DNA of 64,000 bases, from NCBI RefSeq assembly GCF_047338595.1, contig NZ_JBLFBO010000001.1, positions 124,001-188,000 on the forward strand, in the 5' to 3' direction. Each line of letters opens with the position of its first letter. The stretch's first letter is position 1. Below the pieces are notes generated by a model, which made no database searches, had not been told where the DNA came from, and saw nothing but the letters and a program-made list of their open reading frames with translations. Source of the stretch: Nitrospira_D sp019636945 (GTDB lineage Bacteria > Nitrospirota > Nitrospiria > Nitrospirales > Nitrospiraceae). Below, one piece after another: positions 50,232-59,019 of the stretch. The translations under genes were made by a program, and so were the position numbers.

Positions 50232-52034
50232 TCAGCTGCTTTCCAGGATGGCCTTCAGCTCCGCCCCGGTAATCACCTCACGCTCCAACAAGAGCTTGGC
50301 CCCTTGCTGTAGCACGACCTTCTTGGCTTCCAGCAATTGCCGCACCCGTCCATACTGCTCATCGACGATCCGGCGCACTTCGCAATCAATTTCACGGGCG
50401 GTCTCTTCTGAATAATCACCCTTTTCCGACGCAACAGGGAGCTGAAGGAATTGCGGTTGTCGTTCTCGCTCCAGCGTGATCGTGCCGAGTTTCTCGCTCA
50501 TACCGTAAGCCTTCACCATACTCTTCGCGATATCCGTGGCTTTGACGAGATCGTTCTGTGCTCCCGTGGAGGCCTCGCCGAAGATCGTTTCTTCGGCAAT
50601 CCGCCCACCGAGCAACACCGCTACTTTATTCTCCAATTCTGATTTCGTCATGAGAAACCGGTCTTCCGTCGGCAATTGCAATGTATACCCGAGTGCCGCG
50701 ACACCTCGAGGAATGATCGAGATTTTCTGCACCTGATCGGTGCCGGGGATGGACAGGGCCACCAGCGCATGGCCGGTTTCATGAAATGCAACCCGTTCTT
50801 TCTCCATCTTATTCAGGACGCGATTCTTCTTTTCCAACCCCGCGATGACGCGCTCGACCGCTTCCTGCAGTTCAGAGAGATGGACTTGATCCTTTCCACG
50901 GCGAACCGCCAGCAACGCCGCTTCATTGATCACGTTCGCCAGATCAGCCCCGGAGAAGCCCGGGGTCATGGCCGCAATCTGTTCCAAATCGGCCTCCTGG
51001 CTCAAGGCCACCTTCTTGGCATGAACACGGAGTACATCCAGACGCCCCTTTTTGTCCGGGCGATCCACCGTGACATGGCGATCAAACCGCCCCGCGCGCA
51101 GCAATGCGGGATCAAGAATTTCCGGACGGTTGGTCGCGGCCATGAGAATCACCCCGACCCGGGGATCGAATCCATCCATTTCGACCAATAACTGATTGAG
51201 TGTCTGCTCGCGCTCTTCATGCGCCATGGGTCCCACACCTCGGGCCTTGCCCAAGGCGTCCAATTCATCAATGAAGATGATGCAGGGCGCTTTGCCTTTG
51301 GCCTGTTCAAACAGATCACGAACCCTGGCGGCGCCCACCCCCACAAACATCTCGACAAACTCCGACCCGCTGATACTGAAGAACGGCACTTCGGCCTCGC
51401 CGGCTACGGCGCGAGCGAGGAGTGTTTTTCCGGTGCCCGGCGGGCCGACGAGCAGGATCCCCTTCGGAATCTTGCCGCCGAGCTTGGTAAACTTCTCCGG
51501 CGTCTTGAGAAACTCAATCACTTCGCGCAGCTCGTCTTTGGCCTCATCCACCCCGGCGACGTCCGCGAACGTCACTTTGATGTCCTTCTCCATATAGATC
51601 TTGGCCTTAGACTGACCGACCTGCATGAAGCCACCCTGGGCCTGGCCAAAACGCTTGAGGATAAAGAACCAAATCCCGACGAACAGGGCGACCGGGACTA
51701 CCCACGACAGCACATCACGCCAAAATGTGGATTCAATCACACCGGCAAACGTGACTCCGTGTTTGTTCAATTCCCGGACCAAGTCCGGATCTTCGACTCG
51801 CACGGTCGCAAAGGATTTCTGTTCTTTCGACTCACCCTCGGGTTTCAGTTTGCCCGTCAGCACATGGTTGGCGACCGCGACCTCTGCGATCTTGCCGTCG
51901 GCCACCAGCTTTTTAAATTCACTGTAGGGGAGTTCTTCGACCTTATTGAAGGTATGAATGAGATCATGCACAAGCACAACGGCCATTATGGCCAACAACA
52001 CATACCAGATAGAGAAAGACACTTTATTGTTCAT
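50232..52034 (-). CDS. ftsH: membrane-bound AAA protease FtsH
   Basis: A 600-residue ATP-dependent zinc protease of membrane-protein quality control. Two membrane segments (about 7-25 and 104-125) flank a periplasmic domain; Walker A GPPGTGKT (about 200), Walker B IIFIDELDALG and SRH ATNRPEILDPALLRAGRFDR follow. The zinc site is HETGH (about 415), where HEAGH is more common. GGAG precedes ATG 52034. Its position beside envelope lipid-transport genes suggests an envelope-maintenance group. Confidence 0.96.
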   Translation of the reverse strand: MNNKVSFSIWYVLLAIMAVVLVHDLIHTFNKVEELPYSEFKKLVADGKIAEVAVANHVLTGKLKPEGESKEQKSFATVRVEDPDLVRELNKHGVTFAGVIESTFWRDVLSWVVPVALFVGIWFFILKRFGQAQGGFMQVGQSKAKIYMEKDIKVTFADVAGVDEAKDELREVIEFLKTPEKFTKLGGKIPKGILLVGPPGTGKTLLARAVAGEAEVPFFSISGSEFVEMFVGVGAARVRDLFEQAKGKAPCIIFIDELDALGKARGVGPMAHEEREQTLNQLLVEMDGFDPRVGVILMAATNRPEILDPALLRAGRFDRHVTVDRPDKKGRLDVLRVHAKKVALSQEADLEQIAAMTPGFSGADLANVINEAALLAVRRGKDQVHLSELQEAVERVIAGLEKKNRVLNKMEKERVAFHETGHALVALSIPGTDQVQKISIIPRGVAALGYTLQLPTEDRFLMTKSELENKVAVLLGGRIAEETIFGEASTGAQNDLVKATDIAKSMVKAYGMSEKLGTITLERERQPQFLQLPVASEKGDYSEETAREIDCEVRRIVDEQYGRVRQLLEAKKVVLQQGAKLLLEREVITGAELKAILESS

Positions 52035-52078
52035 CGCACCGCTCCACACTCCAGATGCCGGATCTGACCTGCACTGGG

Positions 52079-53032
52079 CTAAAACGTGAAATAGGCCCCG
52101 ACCCCGATCGACTCGATCTTTTGATTATAAAATTGCCCATAGGGATTATGACCGTGGAAATAGGTCGCCATGATACGAAAGTGCCGGCGGGACCCCGTGC
52201 GAGACCATTCAAAACCACCGAGCACGTTCGTATTGACGATCCAACCCAGTTCCTCGTGCGACTTGAAATCTCCCGATAACACGGGCGTGAGGAGCAAGCG
52301 ATTGAGGAACGGCTCCAGGATCCTGGTCCTCATCGATGGCGCCCGTGCCTCGAATCCCCATTGAACTCTTGTACGATCGATCGTCGCCGGCTCACGATGG
52401 ACGAGCACCGCCGCTCCTCCATACAGACGAAGCCATCGGTAGTCATAGGATAGGATACCTTCCGCTTCCTCCAGGATGAAACTCGACGGTTTGATGTCCG
52501 GATGACTGCTCAAAAATTCATCACCGAGATGGCTGCTCTGGTGATAGTAGCGAAGCCTCGCCGACCAATTCCCCGACCGCCACGAAAGCGGGATCCCCAC
52601 GTTAAAATCCGTGTTGATCAAGGCTGCATTCTTTTCATCCAGGTTGAATTGCGCAAAGACTCCCGTGAGCAGTCCCACTTGCCATCCGTTGCAGCCTTTC
52701 CGATTCGTGTAAAAGCCGAAATTCTCCCCGATGGCCACCGACCCCAGACTGAAGGAGGAATTGTCCGTCCGCGACCGCGACTGTTGCCAGATGGCAAAGA
52801 ACTGCGGCTGCTTGGGATCCGCCATCAGGGGACGAAAGACATCGTCGGAGGGAAAAGCCTCGCTCGTCTCCCCGTCGTCATGATGATCATACCGACAATC
52901 GATGACTGTTGGTACCTTGGCCTCCTCCGGATTCTTTGGCTCGGGCTCATCCGCATAGGCGTACCCGACCAGCAAGAGCACCGCCCATCCCAAACCCATG
53001 ACTCGTGAAGAATACGAAACCAACCGGCCCAT
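52079..53032 (-). CDS. DUF1207-type outer-membrane protein
   Basis: A 317-residue exported protein with a signal peptide (VMGLGWAVLLLVGYAYA). The mature part has alternating strands of a beta-barrel and the DUF1207 features LRYYHQSSHLGDEFL, LEEAEGILSYDYRWLRLYGG and a C-terminal aromatic end VGAYFTF. FFAIWQQSRSRTDNSSFSLG lies near the N-terminus. The function is not established. It starts the run that continues into ftsH, 44 bp upstream. Confidence 0.78.
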   Translation of the reverse strand: MGRLVSYSSRVMGLGWAVLLLVGYAYADEPEPKNPEEAKVPTVIDCRYDHHDDGETSEAFPSDDVFRPLMADPKQPQFFAIWQQSRSRTDNSSFSLGSVAIGENFGFYTNRKGCNGWQVGLLTGVFAQFNLDEKNAALINTDFNVGIPLSWRSGNWSARLRYYHQSSHLGDEFLSSHPDIKPSSFILEEAEGILSYDYRWLRLYGGAAVLVHREPATIDRTRVQWGFEARAPSMRTRILEPFLNRLLLTPVLSGDFKSHEELGWIVNTNVLGGFEWSRTGSRRHFRIMATYFHGHNPYGQFYNQKIESIGVGAYFTF

Positions 53033-53424
53033 ATCTCTCTATCCTCCCGTCATGACGTGATTCTGCCTGACCGTTGAACGGCTTCTGAGGCCTATCCGAT
53101 AGCATATTTATACGGCAATTTCACATGTTTTTGCTGCGAGCGGAGGGAGCGGCTCATAGAGGGAATGGCGACGGGGAGCCGTGAAAATCATTCACAGTGT
53201 TTGAACAAAATTCTGCCAGGATACGGCTTGGACTCCCGGCACCACCGCAACTTGGGCTTGGTCCACGTTGGGCTACTTGTTCAGACACGTGCTGCCATCC
53301 TCGCGAGAGGATGGTCCGAGGAGAATCTGTGCGGTGGAGATCCCGCAAAGGTGAGCTTCCTAACGTGGCACTTCATTTTTCTCACGATGCGTGCTCGCCT
53401 GGATAACGATGGCACAGAGCCAGC
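53033..53424. other. intergenic region with a GNRA-type hairpin
   Basis: About 390 bp without a convincing gene. It contains a perfect 8-bp stem closed by GCGA (53295-53314), then a GCGG..CCCGC pairing near 53331-53346. A plus-strand frame at 53165-53434 has no ribosome site and is not protein-like. The region may encode a small structured RNA. Confidence 0.35.
53295..53314 (+). ncRNA. hairpin CCATCCTC-GCGA-GAGGATGG, possible structured RNA
   Basis: A perfect 8-bp stem with a GCGA loop, which is a stable GNRA tetraloop in RNA. Neighbouring partial pairings (53320-53346) could extend the fold. I match it to no known RNA family, and the strand is a guess. Confidence 0.25.
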
Positions 53425-53546
53425 AGGCTGTTGACAAAGGCCGCCAGCGGCGTTCTCACGTCGCTCAGAGGCTCAACGTACGGGCCAGAGTACGATTCGC
53501 CCCTTCACTCGCTGCGGCCTTGCTGGACAGCCTTTCTGAACAGCCT
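53425..53546. mobile_element. MITE-like element with 17-bp terminal inverted repeats
   Basis: AGGCTGTTGACAAAGGC (53425-53441) is mirrored by GCCTTTCTGAACAGCCT (53530-53546), 15 of 17 positions matching. The 122-bp interior has no gene. I recall similar sequences in Nitrospira intergenic regions, but cannot check this here. It lies just past the 3' end of the phosphoketolase gene. Confidence 0.55.
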
Positions 53547-53630
53547 GAGGGCCATCTTGATTCGGTCAGTCACCCTGAGGGCGGCCCGTTTGAGGATAGG
53601 CGTAGGGTTTGCCAACACTCTGCTAGAGAA

Positions 53631-56024
53631 CTATACGCGTGCCTTCCGTCTCGCCGTTCCGGTCCATTTCCACTGCCGGATCTCCGGCATGTCTTCGCCG
53701 TGTTCGGCGATGTAGTGCTTATGTTCGATGCGCTTGTCGCGGAGGGCCTGCCTGGTGTAGTCGGCCTGCGAGCCGCGCAGGCCGATGCGATCGATGACGT
53801 CAGCGACGAGGTGAAACCGATCAAGATCGTTCATCACTGCCATGTCGAAAGGTGTCGTCGTCGTCCCTTCCTCTTTGTATCCTCGCACGTGCAGATTCTT
53901 GTGATTGGTTCGACGATAGGTCAATCGGTGAATCAGCCAGGGATAGCCGTGAAAGGCGAAGATGATCGGCTTGTCCGTCGTGAAGAGCGCATCGAAATCC
54001 TTGTCGGGCAATCCGTTCGGATGTTCAGCGGATGGTTGCAGCTTCATCAGATCCACCACGTTGACGACCCGCACTTTCACATCCGGCAGGTACCTCCGTA
54101 ACAAGGAGACCGCCGCCAAGGTTTCCATCGTCGGCACATCGCCGCAACAGGCCATCACCACGTCCGGTTCGCCGTGGCGATCATTGCTGGCCCATTCCCA
54201 GATGCCGATGCCGGCGGTGCAATGCTTGACGGCAGCATCCATATCGAGCCATTGCGGCGCCGACTGCTTACCCGCCACGATGACGTTCACATGGTTGCGA
54301 CTGCGCAGACAATGGTCGGTAACCGACAGCAGCGTATTGGCATCGGGTGGAAGATACACACGAATCACCTCGGCCTTTTTGTTGACCACGTGATCGATGA
54401 AACCGGGATCTTGATGGCTGAACCCGTTGTGATCCTGCCGCCAGACATGGGAGGACAACAAATAATTCAACGAGGCAATCGGCCGTCGCCAGGGGATGTG
54501 GTTGCAGACCTTGAGCCACTTGGCATGCTGGTTGAACATCGAGTCGATAATGTGGATGAAGGCTTCATAGCAGGAAAAGAAGCCGTGCCGGCCTGTCAAC
54601 AGATACCCTTCCAGCCAACCCTGGCATTGGTGCTCACTCAGCATCTCCATCACCCGGCCATCTGAGGCCAAATGGTCATCATAGGAATATCGCTCCGCCA
54701 TCCAGGCGCGGTTGGTGATCTCCAACACGTCCTGCCAGCGGTTGGAATTGTTCTCATCCGGACTGAAGAGGCGAAAGTTCCGACGCTCCCCGTTGAGTTT
54801 CATCGTATCCCGCAGAAACGCCCCCATGACGCGCGTCGCCTCGGCCTCGACGCCGCCCGGCTGCTTCACCGCAACGGCATACCGGCGGAAGTCCGGCAGA
54901 CGCAAATCTTTTAACAGCAGCCCCCCGTTTGCATGGGGGTTGGCACTCATGCGACGCGCTCCTTTCGGAGCCAGCTCGGCGAGCTCCGGTTTCAATCGCC
55001 CGGCTTGGTCAAACAACTCCCCCGGCTTGTAGCTCTTCATCCACTTCTCAAGAATCTGGATATGGGCCGATTTGTCCATATCGCCCATCGGCACTTGATG
55101 GGACCGCCAATAATCTTCCGTCCGCTTGCCGTCGATTTGCGTGGGACAGGTCCAGCCTTTGGGAGTCCGGAGCACGATCATGGGCCACCGAGGCCGCTGC
55201 GTCGCACCGTTTCTGCGGGCGTCGGTCTTGATCCGTTGAATATCGTTCACGGCGGTATCAAGCGTCGCGGCCATGAGCCGATGCATCGTCCGAGGATCGT
55301 GGCCTTCGACGAAATAGGGCGCGTACCCATATCCCCGAAAGAGTTGTTCCAGCTCGCTGTGGCTGATCCGGGCCAGGACTGTGGGATTGGCAATCTTGTA
55401 GCCGTTCAAATGGAGAATGGGGAGCACCACACCGTCTGTGACGGGATTCAGAAATTTGTTGGAATGCCAACTCGTGGCGAGCGGGCCGGTCTCTGCTTCG
55501 CCGTCGCCCACCACGCAGGCTGCGATCACATCCGGATTGTCGAACACCGCCCCATAGGCATGCGAGAGCGAGTAGCCCAACTCACCGCCTTCATGAATGG
55601 AGCCGGGCGTCTCCGGCGCCACGTGGCTGGGAATGCCTCCGGGAAACGAAAACTGCTTGAACAAGCCTTGCATACCCTGTTCGTCCTGCGAGACATCCGG
55701 ATAGACTTCACTATAGGTGCCTTCGAGGTAGGCATTTGCGACAAGCCCAGGCCCTCCGTGGCCTGGTCCGGCGATATAGATCATATTGAGATCGTGTGCC
55801 TTGATGATCCGATTCAGATGCACATAGATGAAATTCAAACCCGGCGTGGTGCCCCAGTGGCCGAGCAAACGCGGCTTGATATGGGCGCGAGTGAGCGGGG
55901 TTTTCAGTAACGGATTGTCGTAGAGATAGATCTGCCCGACGGACAGATAATTGGCCGCCCGCCAATACGCATCCATCCGCTCGAGCAATTCCGAGTTCCG
56001 CGTTGTCGTCTTGGTTCGTGGCAT
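53631..56024 (-). CDS. xfp: phosphoketolase (xylulose-5-P/fructose-6-P)
   Basis: A 797-residue thiamine-diphosphate enzyme that cleaves sugar phosphates to acetyl phosphate. Motifs: LLGHWGTTPGLNFIYVHLNR, YIAGPGHGGPG, ETPGSIHEGGELGYSLSHAY, CVVGDGEAETGPLATSWHSN and DHNGFSHQDPGFIDH. The acetyl phosphate can be used by the acetate kinase encoded just upstream; the reading frames touch (an ATGA at 56036-56039 allows an alternative start). ATG 56024 follows GAGGAG. Confidence 0.95.
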   Translation of the reverse strand: MPRTKTTTRNSELLERMDAYWRAANYLSVGQIYLYDNPLLKTPLTRAHIKPRLLGHWGTTPGLNFIYVHLNRIIKAHDLNMIYIAGPGHGGPGLVANAYLEGTYSEVYPDVSQDEQGMQGLFKQFSFPGGIPSHVAPETPGSIHEGGELGYSLSHAYGAVFDNPDVIAACVVGDGEAETGPLATSWHSNKFLNPVTDGVVLPILHLNGYKIANPTVLARISHSELEQLFRGYGYAPYFVEGHDPRTMHRLMAATLDTAVNDIQRIKTDARRNGATQRPRWPMIVLRTPKGWTCPTQIDGKRTEDYWRSHQVPMGDMDKSAHIQILEKWMKSYKPGELFDQAGRLKPELAELAPKGARRMSANPHANGGLLLKDLRLPDFRRYAVAVKQPGGVEAEATRVMGAFLRDTMKLNGERRNFRLFSPDENNSNRWQDVLEITNRAWMAERYSYDDHLASDGRVMEMLSEHQCQGWLEGYLLTGRHGFFSCYEAFIHIIDSMFNQHAKWLKVCNHIPWRRPIASLNYLLSSHVWRQDHNGFSHQDPGFIDHVVNKKAEVIRVYLPPDANTLLSVTDHCLRSRNHVNVIVAGKQSAPQWLDMDAAVKHCTAGIGIWEWASNDRHGEPDVVMACCGDVPTMETLAAVSLLRRYLPDVKVRVVNVVDLMKLQPSAEHPNGLPDKDFDALFTTDKPIIFAFHGYPWLIHRLTYRRTNHKNLHVRGYKEEGTTTTPFDMAVMNDLDRFHLVADVIDRIGLRGSQADYTRQALRDKRIEHKHYIAEHGEDMPEIRQWKWTGTARRKARV

Positions 56025-56035
56025 ACACTCCTCGT

Positions 56036-57268
56036 TCATTGTTTCGGTTCGCCGAGTCGTTCGCTGACGGAACGTGCGATCTCGCTTTCTTCATCGGTAT
56101 GCATGACGCGTACGGTTACCCTACCGTTGTCGTTTGAAATCACAGGTGCGCCGGCCTCGTTGCGCGTATGATCAAGCGCAACGCCGAGATATTCCAAGCC
56201 GTCACAGATCCGAGCGCGAATTACCGGTGAGTGTTCGCCGATCCCGGCGGTGAAGACCAGGGTGTCCAATCCTCCGAGCGCTGCCGTGAACGCCCCGATC
56301 CATTTTTTCGCCTGATAGCAAAACAGCTCGATGGCGTCTGCCGCTCGTGGATCATGCGGCTCCTGCTTGAGGAGGTCCCGCATATCGGAACTCGTTTCGG
56401 AGATACCGAGCAAGCCCGATTCCGCATTCACCATCGTGTGAAACTGATCCACGCTCATGCCTTCCGTGCGAGCCAGATAGGCCATGAGTCCAGGGTCAAG
56501 ATCCCCCGATCGGCGACTCATCGGCAGGCCGGAGGTGGGAGTGAAACTCATCGTTGTGTCGACAGGCTGTCCATCCTTGACCGCCGCCAGGCTCGCACCA
56601 TTTCCGAGATGGGCGAGGACGATGCGGCCGTTGACCTCATGTGGGACACCAACCCGCTCCAGTTCCCTCATCAGAAACGCATAAGACAATCCGTGGAACC
56701 CATAGCGTTGAAGGCCCACTTTCCCATACCGTCGCGGAATCGGTAGGAGTCTGGCCACCCCCGGCATATCGGCGTGAAACGCCGTATCGAAACAGGCGAC
56801 TTGTGGGAGATGAGGATATCGGCCTGCGAATTCGCGAATCAATTCGATCTCAGCAGGAAGATGTTCTGGATCATACCCTCGTAATCGTTGCAGTTCTTCC
56901 ATGACAGCCGGCGTCACGAGCTGCGGTTCACGATAGCGACCACCATGGACAACCCGATGTCCAATTGCCACGAGCGGGGTCTGTGCAAGATGGTCCTTGA
57001 TGCAGGCTAACAACGGCTCAAGACAAGCGACATGGTCGGAGGCCGTGATCGTCCGACGCTCAGCGGTCCCGGTGTCTCCACGCACCCAGGTGATGGTACC
57101 GTTCGGCGTCCCGATGCGGTCGATAGAACCGGACAGCTCAGGGACCGGAACCGCACCAATTCGAAAGAGTGCGAACTTCAGCGTCGACGACCCGCCATTG
57201 ATCACCAGAATCGAGCCGAGACCAGAACCGGACGAGGAATCAGTCATGACTGCTCGATCATCGGACAT
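56036..57268 (-). CDS. ackA: acetate kinase
   Basis: A 410-residue kinase that makes ATP from acetyl phosphate and ADP. Motifs: ILVINGGSSTLKFALF (about 21-36), IGHRVVHGG, CFDTAFHADMP, YGFHGLSY and VLAHLGNGASLAAV, plus the C-terminal FTAGIGEHSPVIR. The start may be ATG 57268 or 57247; neither has a clear ribosome site. It lies between glgP (17 bp gap) and xfp (overlap), so acetyl phosphate made by phosphoketolase is probably used here. Confidence 0.95.
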   Translation of the reverse strand: MSDDRAVMTDSSSGSGLGSILVINGGSSTLKFALFRIGAVPVPELSGSIDRIGTPNGTITWVRGDTGTAERRTITASDHVACLEPLLACIKDHLAQTPLVAIGHRVVHGGRYREPQLVTPAVMEELQRLRGYDPEHLPAEIELIREFAGRYPHLPQVACFDTAFHADMPGVARLLPIPRRYGKVGLQRYGFHGLSYAFLMRELERVGVPHEVNGRIVLAHLGNGASLAAVKDGQPVDTTMSFTPTSGLPMSRRSGDLDPGLMAYLARTEGMSVDQFHTMVNAESGLLGISETSSDMRDLLKQEPHDPRAADAIELFCYQAKKWIGAFTAALGGLDTLVFTAGIGEHSPVIRARICDGLEYLGVALDHTRNEAGAPVISNDNGRVTVRVMHTDEESEIARSVSERLGEPKQ

Positions 57269-57285
57269 CCGATCAACACGTGCGC

Positions 57286-59019
57286 CTACCCCCGACGAAT
57301 AGCCTCTCCGACCAGCCGGTACGCATTGTGAAGATACTGAGCCATCATCCTCTGAGTATTGAAGAATCCGCCGTTCAATGCAATCGATTGCCGCATGATC
57401 TCGATAAAACGCTCACGGTCCTTGTAGAAGCAGGGCGCTACTTTTTGCTCCAGCTTGTCATACAGCGCCGCGGCATGGCAGCCATCCATACCCCCGCTCG
57501 GCTCAAGACAGGTATCGATCCGATCACCGATCGACCAGCCGGTCACGCCTTCCACATGCCCTTCAACCCACCACCCGTCGAGCACGCTCAGACTGGGCAC
57601 GCCGTTGACCGCCGCTTTCATGCCGCTGGTCCCTGAGGCCTCCATCGGAGGGAGCGGCGTATTAAGCCACAGGTCTACGCCGGCGCAGATGAGCTTCGCC
57701 AGCGTCATGTCGTAATTCGTGAGATAGGCTACCCGGACTTTTCCTCGCAGTACATCACGAAGCTCGTGGATCCGATGAATCAGATTCTTCCCATCCTGAT
57801 CCCGCGGATGCGCCTTACCGCTGAAGATCAGTTGCAACGCCCCGACCCGCTCGGCAATCATAGCCAACCGCTCGACATCATGAAAGATCAAGGTGCCGCG
57901 CTTATAGGCAGCAGCCCGCCTGGCAAAACCGATCGTCAGGACATCTCGATCAAATCCGACATTCGTCTCACGATTGACATAGTCGACAAGCGCCCGCTTC
58001 GCCTCGGTGTGTGCATTCCAAATGTCCCGCGTGGGAATGTTGATCGCGTAACGAAGCGAAAGTTGATCGTGCCGCCAGTCGGGAAGATGCCGATCATAAA
58101 GCGTTTGAAATGAAGGAGCAGCCCACGTGACCGCATGAACCCCATTGGTGATCGAGTGAATCGGATAACCAGGAAAGAGGCCTTGGGAGACCTCCCCGTG
58201 TTTCATGGCCACACCATTGACGAAGCGTGATCCGCGCAACGCCAACTGTGTCATATTCAAGCTGTGGTCATGGCCACAGGCCTTGAGCCACGCACAACGT
58301 CGGTCGCCGAGCACGCGATGGGCAAGGTCGGAAGGAAATTGATCATGCCCGGCCGGTACGGGTGTATGGGTCGTGAACACACATTGCTCCCGGACGGCGT
58401 CGATGAGATCAGTGGGAACCGTTTCCTCATGAACACGGGACGCCAGTTTCTCTTCGAGCAGAGCAAGCACGAGCAGGGCCGCGTGCCCTTCATTCATATG
58501 GAACCGTCGAATCTGTCCATATCCGAGCATCCGCAGCAGCCTGAAGCCTCCGATTCCCAGCACGACCTCCTGGCATAGACGATAGTCATCGTCTCCTCCG
58601 TACAGCGTATCCGTCAACGTTCGGTCCCATGGCTGATTCTCAGGCAGGTCCGTATCGAGAAGATAGACGGATACCTCATGGCCCGACTCGCCCCGCACAC
58701 GAAACTGCCAGGCGGCAACATGCACCGTACGATGTTCGATGTCGACCGTGACACGCTGCGGGACCGACTTGCAGAAATCGTTGATCGGCCAGGCCACCGG
58801 TTCCTCGCGCTGCCACCCCTGTTCGTCCAGCCGTTGATGAAAATACCCGCGTCGGTGCAACAGCGTGACGGCAACCATGGGGATTTCGAGATCCGCCGCG
58901 GACCGGATGGTGTCCCCTGCCAGCACGCCTAAGCCGCCTGCATAGGTCGGCATGTTGGGGTCGAGCCCGATCTCCATAGAAAAATAGGCGACGAGCGCGT
59001 CATCGGTCCGGTCCGTCAT
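57286..59019 (-). CDS. glgP: alpha-glucan (glycogen) phosphorylase, short type
   Basis: A 577-residue phosphorylase of the shorter GT35 group; the DUF3417 domain of long forms is absent. It has YFSMEIGLDPNMPTYAGGLG, RRFHMNEGHAALL, FTTHTPVPAGHDQFP and the PLP-lysine loop PPMEASGTSGMKAAVNG. It releases glucose-1-phosphate from glucans. It overlaps the treT stop by 4 bp (ATGA), coupling trehalose and glycogen use. Confidence 0.93.
   Translation of the reverse strand: MTDRTDDALVAYFSMEIGLDPNMPTYAGGLGVLAGDTIRSAADLEIPMVAVTLLHRRGYFHQRLDEQGWQREEPVAWPINDFCKSVPQRVTVDIEHRTVHVAAWQFRVRGESGHEVSVYLLDTDLPENQPWDRTLTDTLYGGDDDYRLCQEVVLGIGGFRLLRMLGYGQIRRFHMNEGHAALLVLALLEEKLASRVHEETVPTDLIDAVREQCVFTTHTPVPAGHDQFPSDLAHRVLGDRRCAWLKACGHDHSLNMTQLALRGSRFVNGVAMKHGEVSQGLFPGYPIHSITNGVHAVTWAAPSFQTLYDRHLPDWRHDQLSLRYAINIPTRDIWNAHTEAKRALVDYVNRETNVGFDRDVLTIGFARRAAAYKRGTLIFHDVERLAMIAERVGALQLIFSGKAHPRDQDGKNLIHRIHELRDVLRGKVRVAYLTNYDMTLAKLICAGVDLWLNTPLPPMEASGTSGMKAAVNGVPSLSVLDGWWVEGHVEGVTGWSIGDRIDTCLEPSGGMDGCHAAALYDKLEQKVAPCFYKDRERFIEIMRQSIALNGGFFNTQRMMAQYLHNAYRLVGEAIRRG

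Noticed and set aside
53165..53434. Plus-strand frame in the gap before phosphoketolase
   Set aside because: No ribosome site, and it runs into the MITE-like element.
53631..56094. Plus-strand frames across phosphoketolase and acetate kinase
   Set aside because: Shadows of strongly coding minus-strand genes with recognised motifs.
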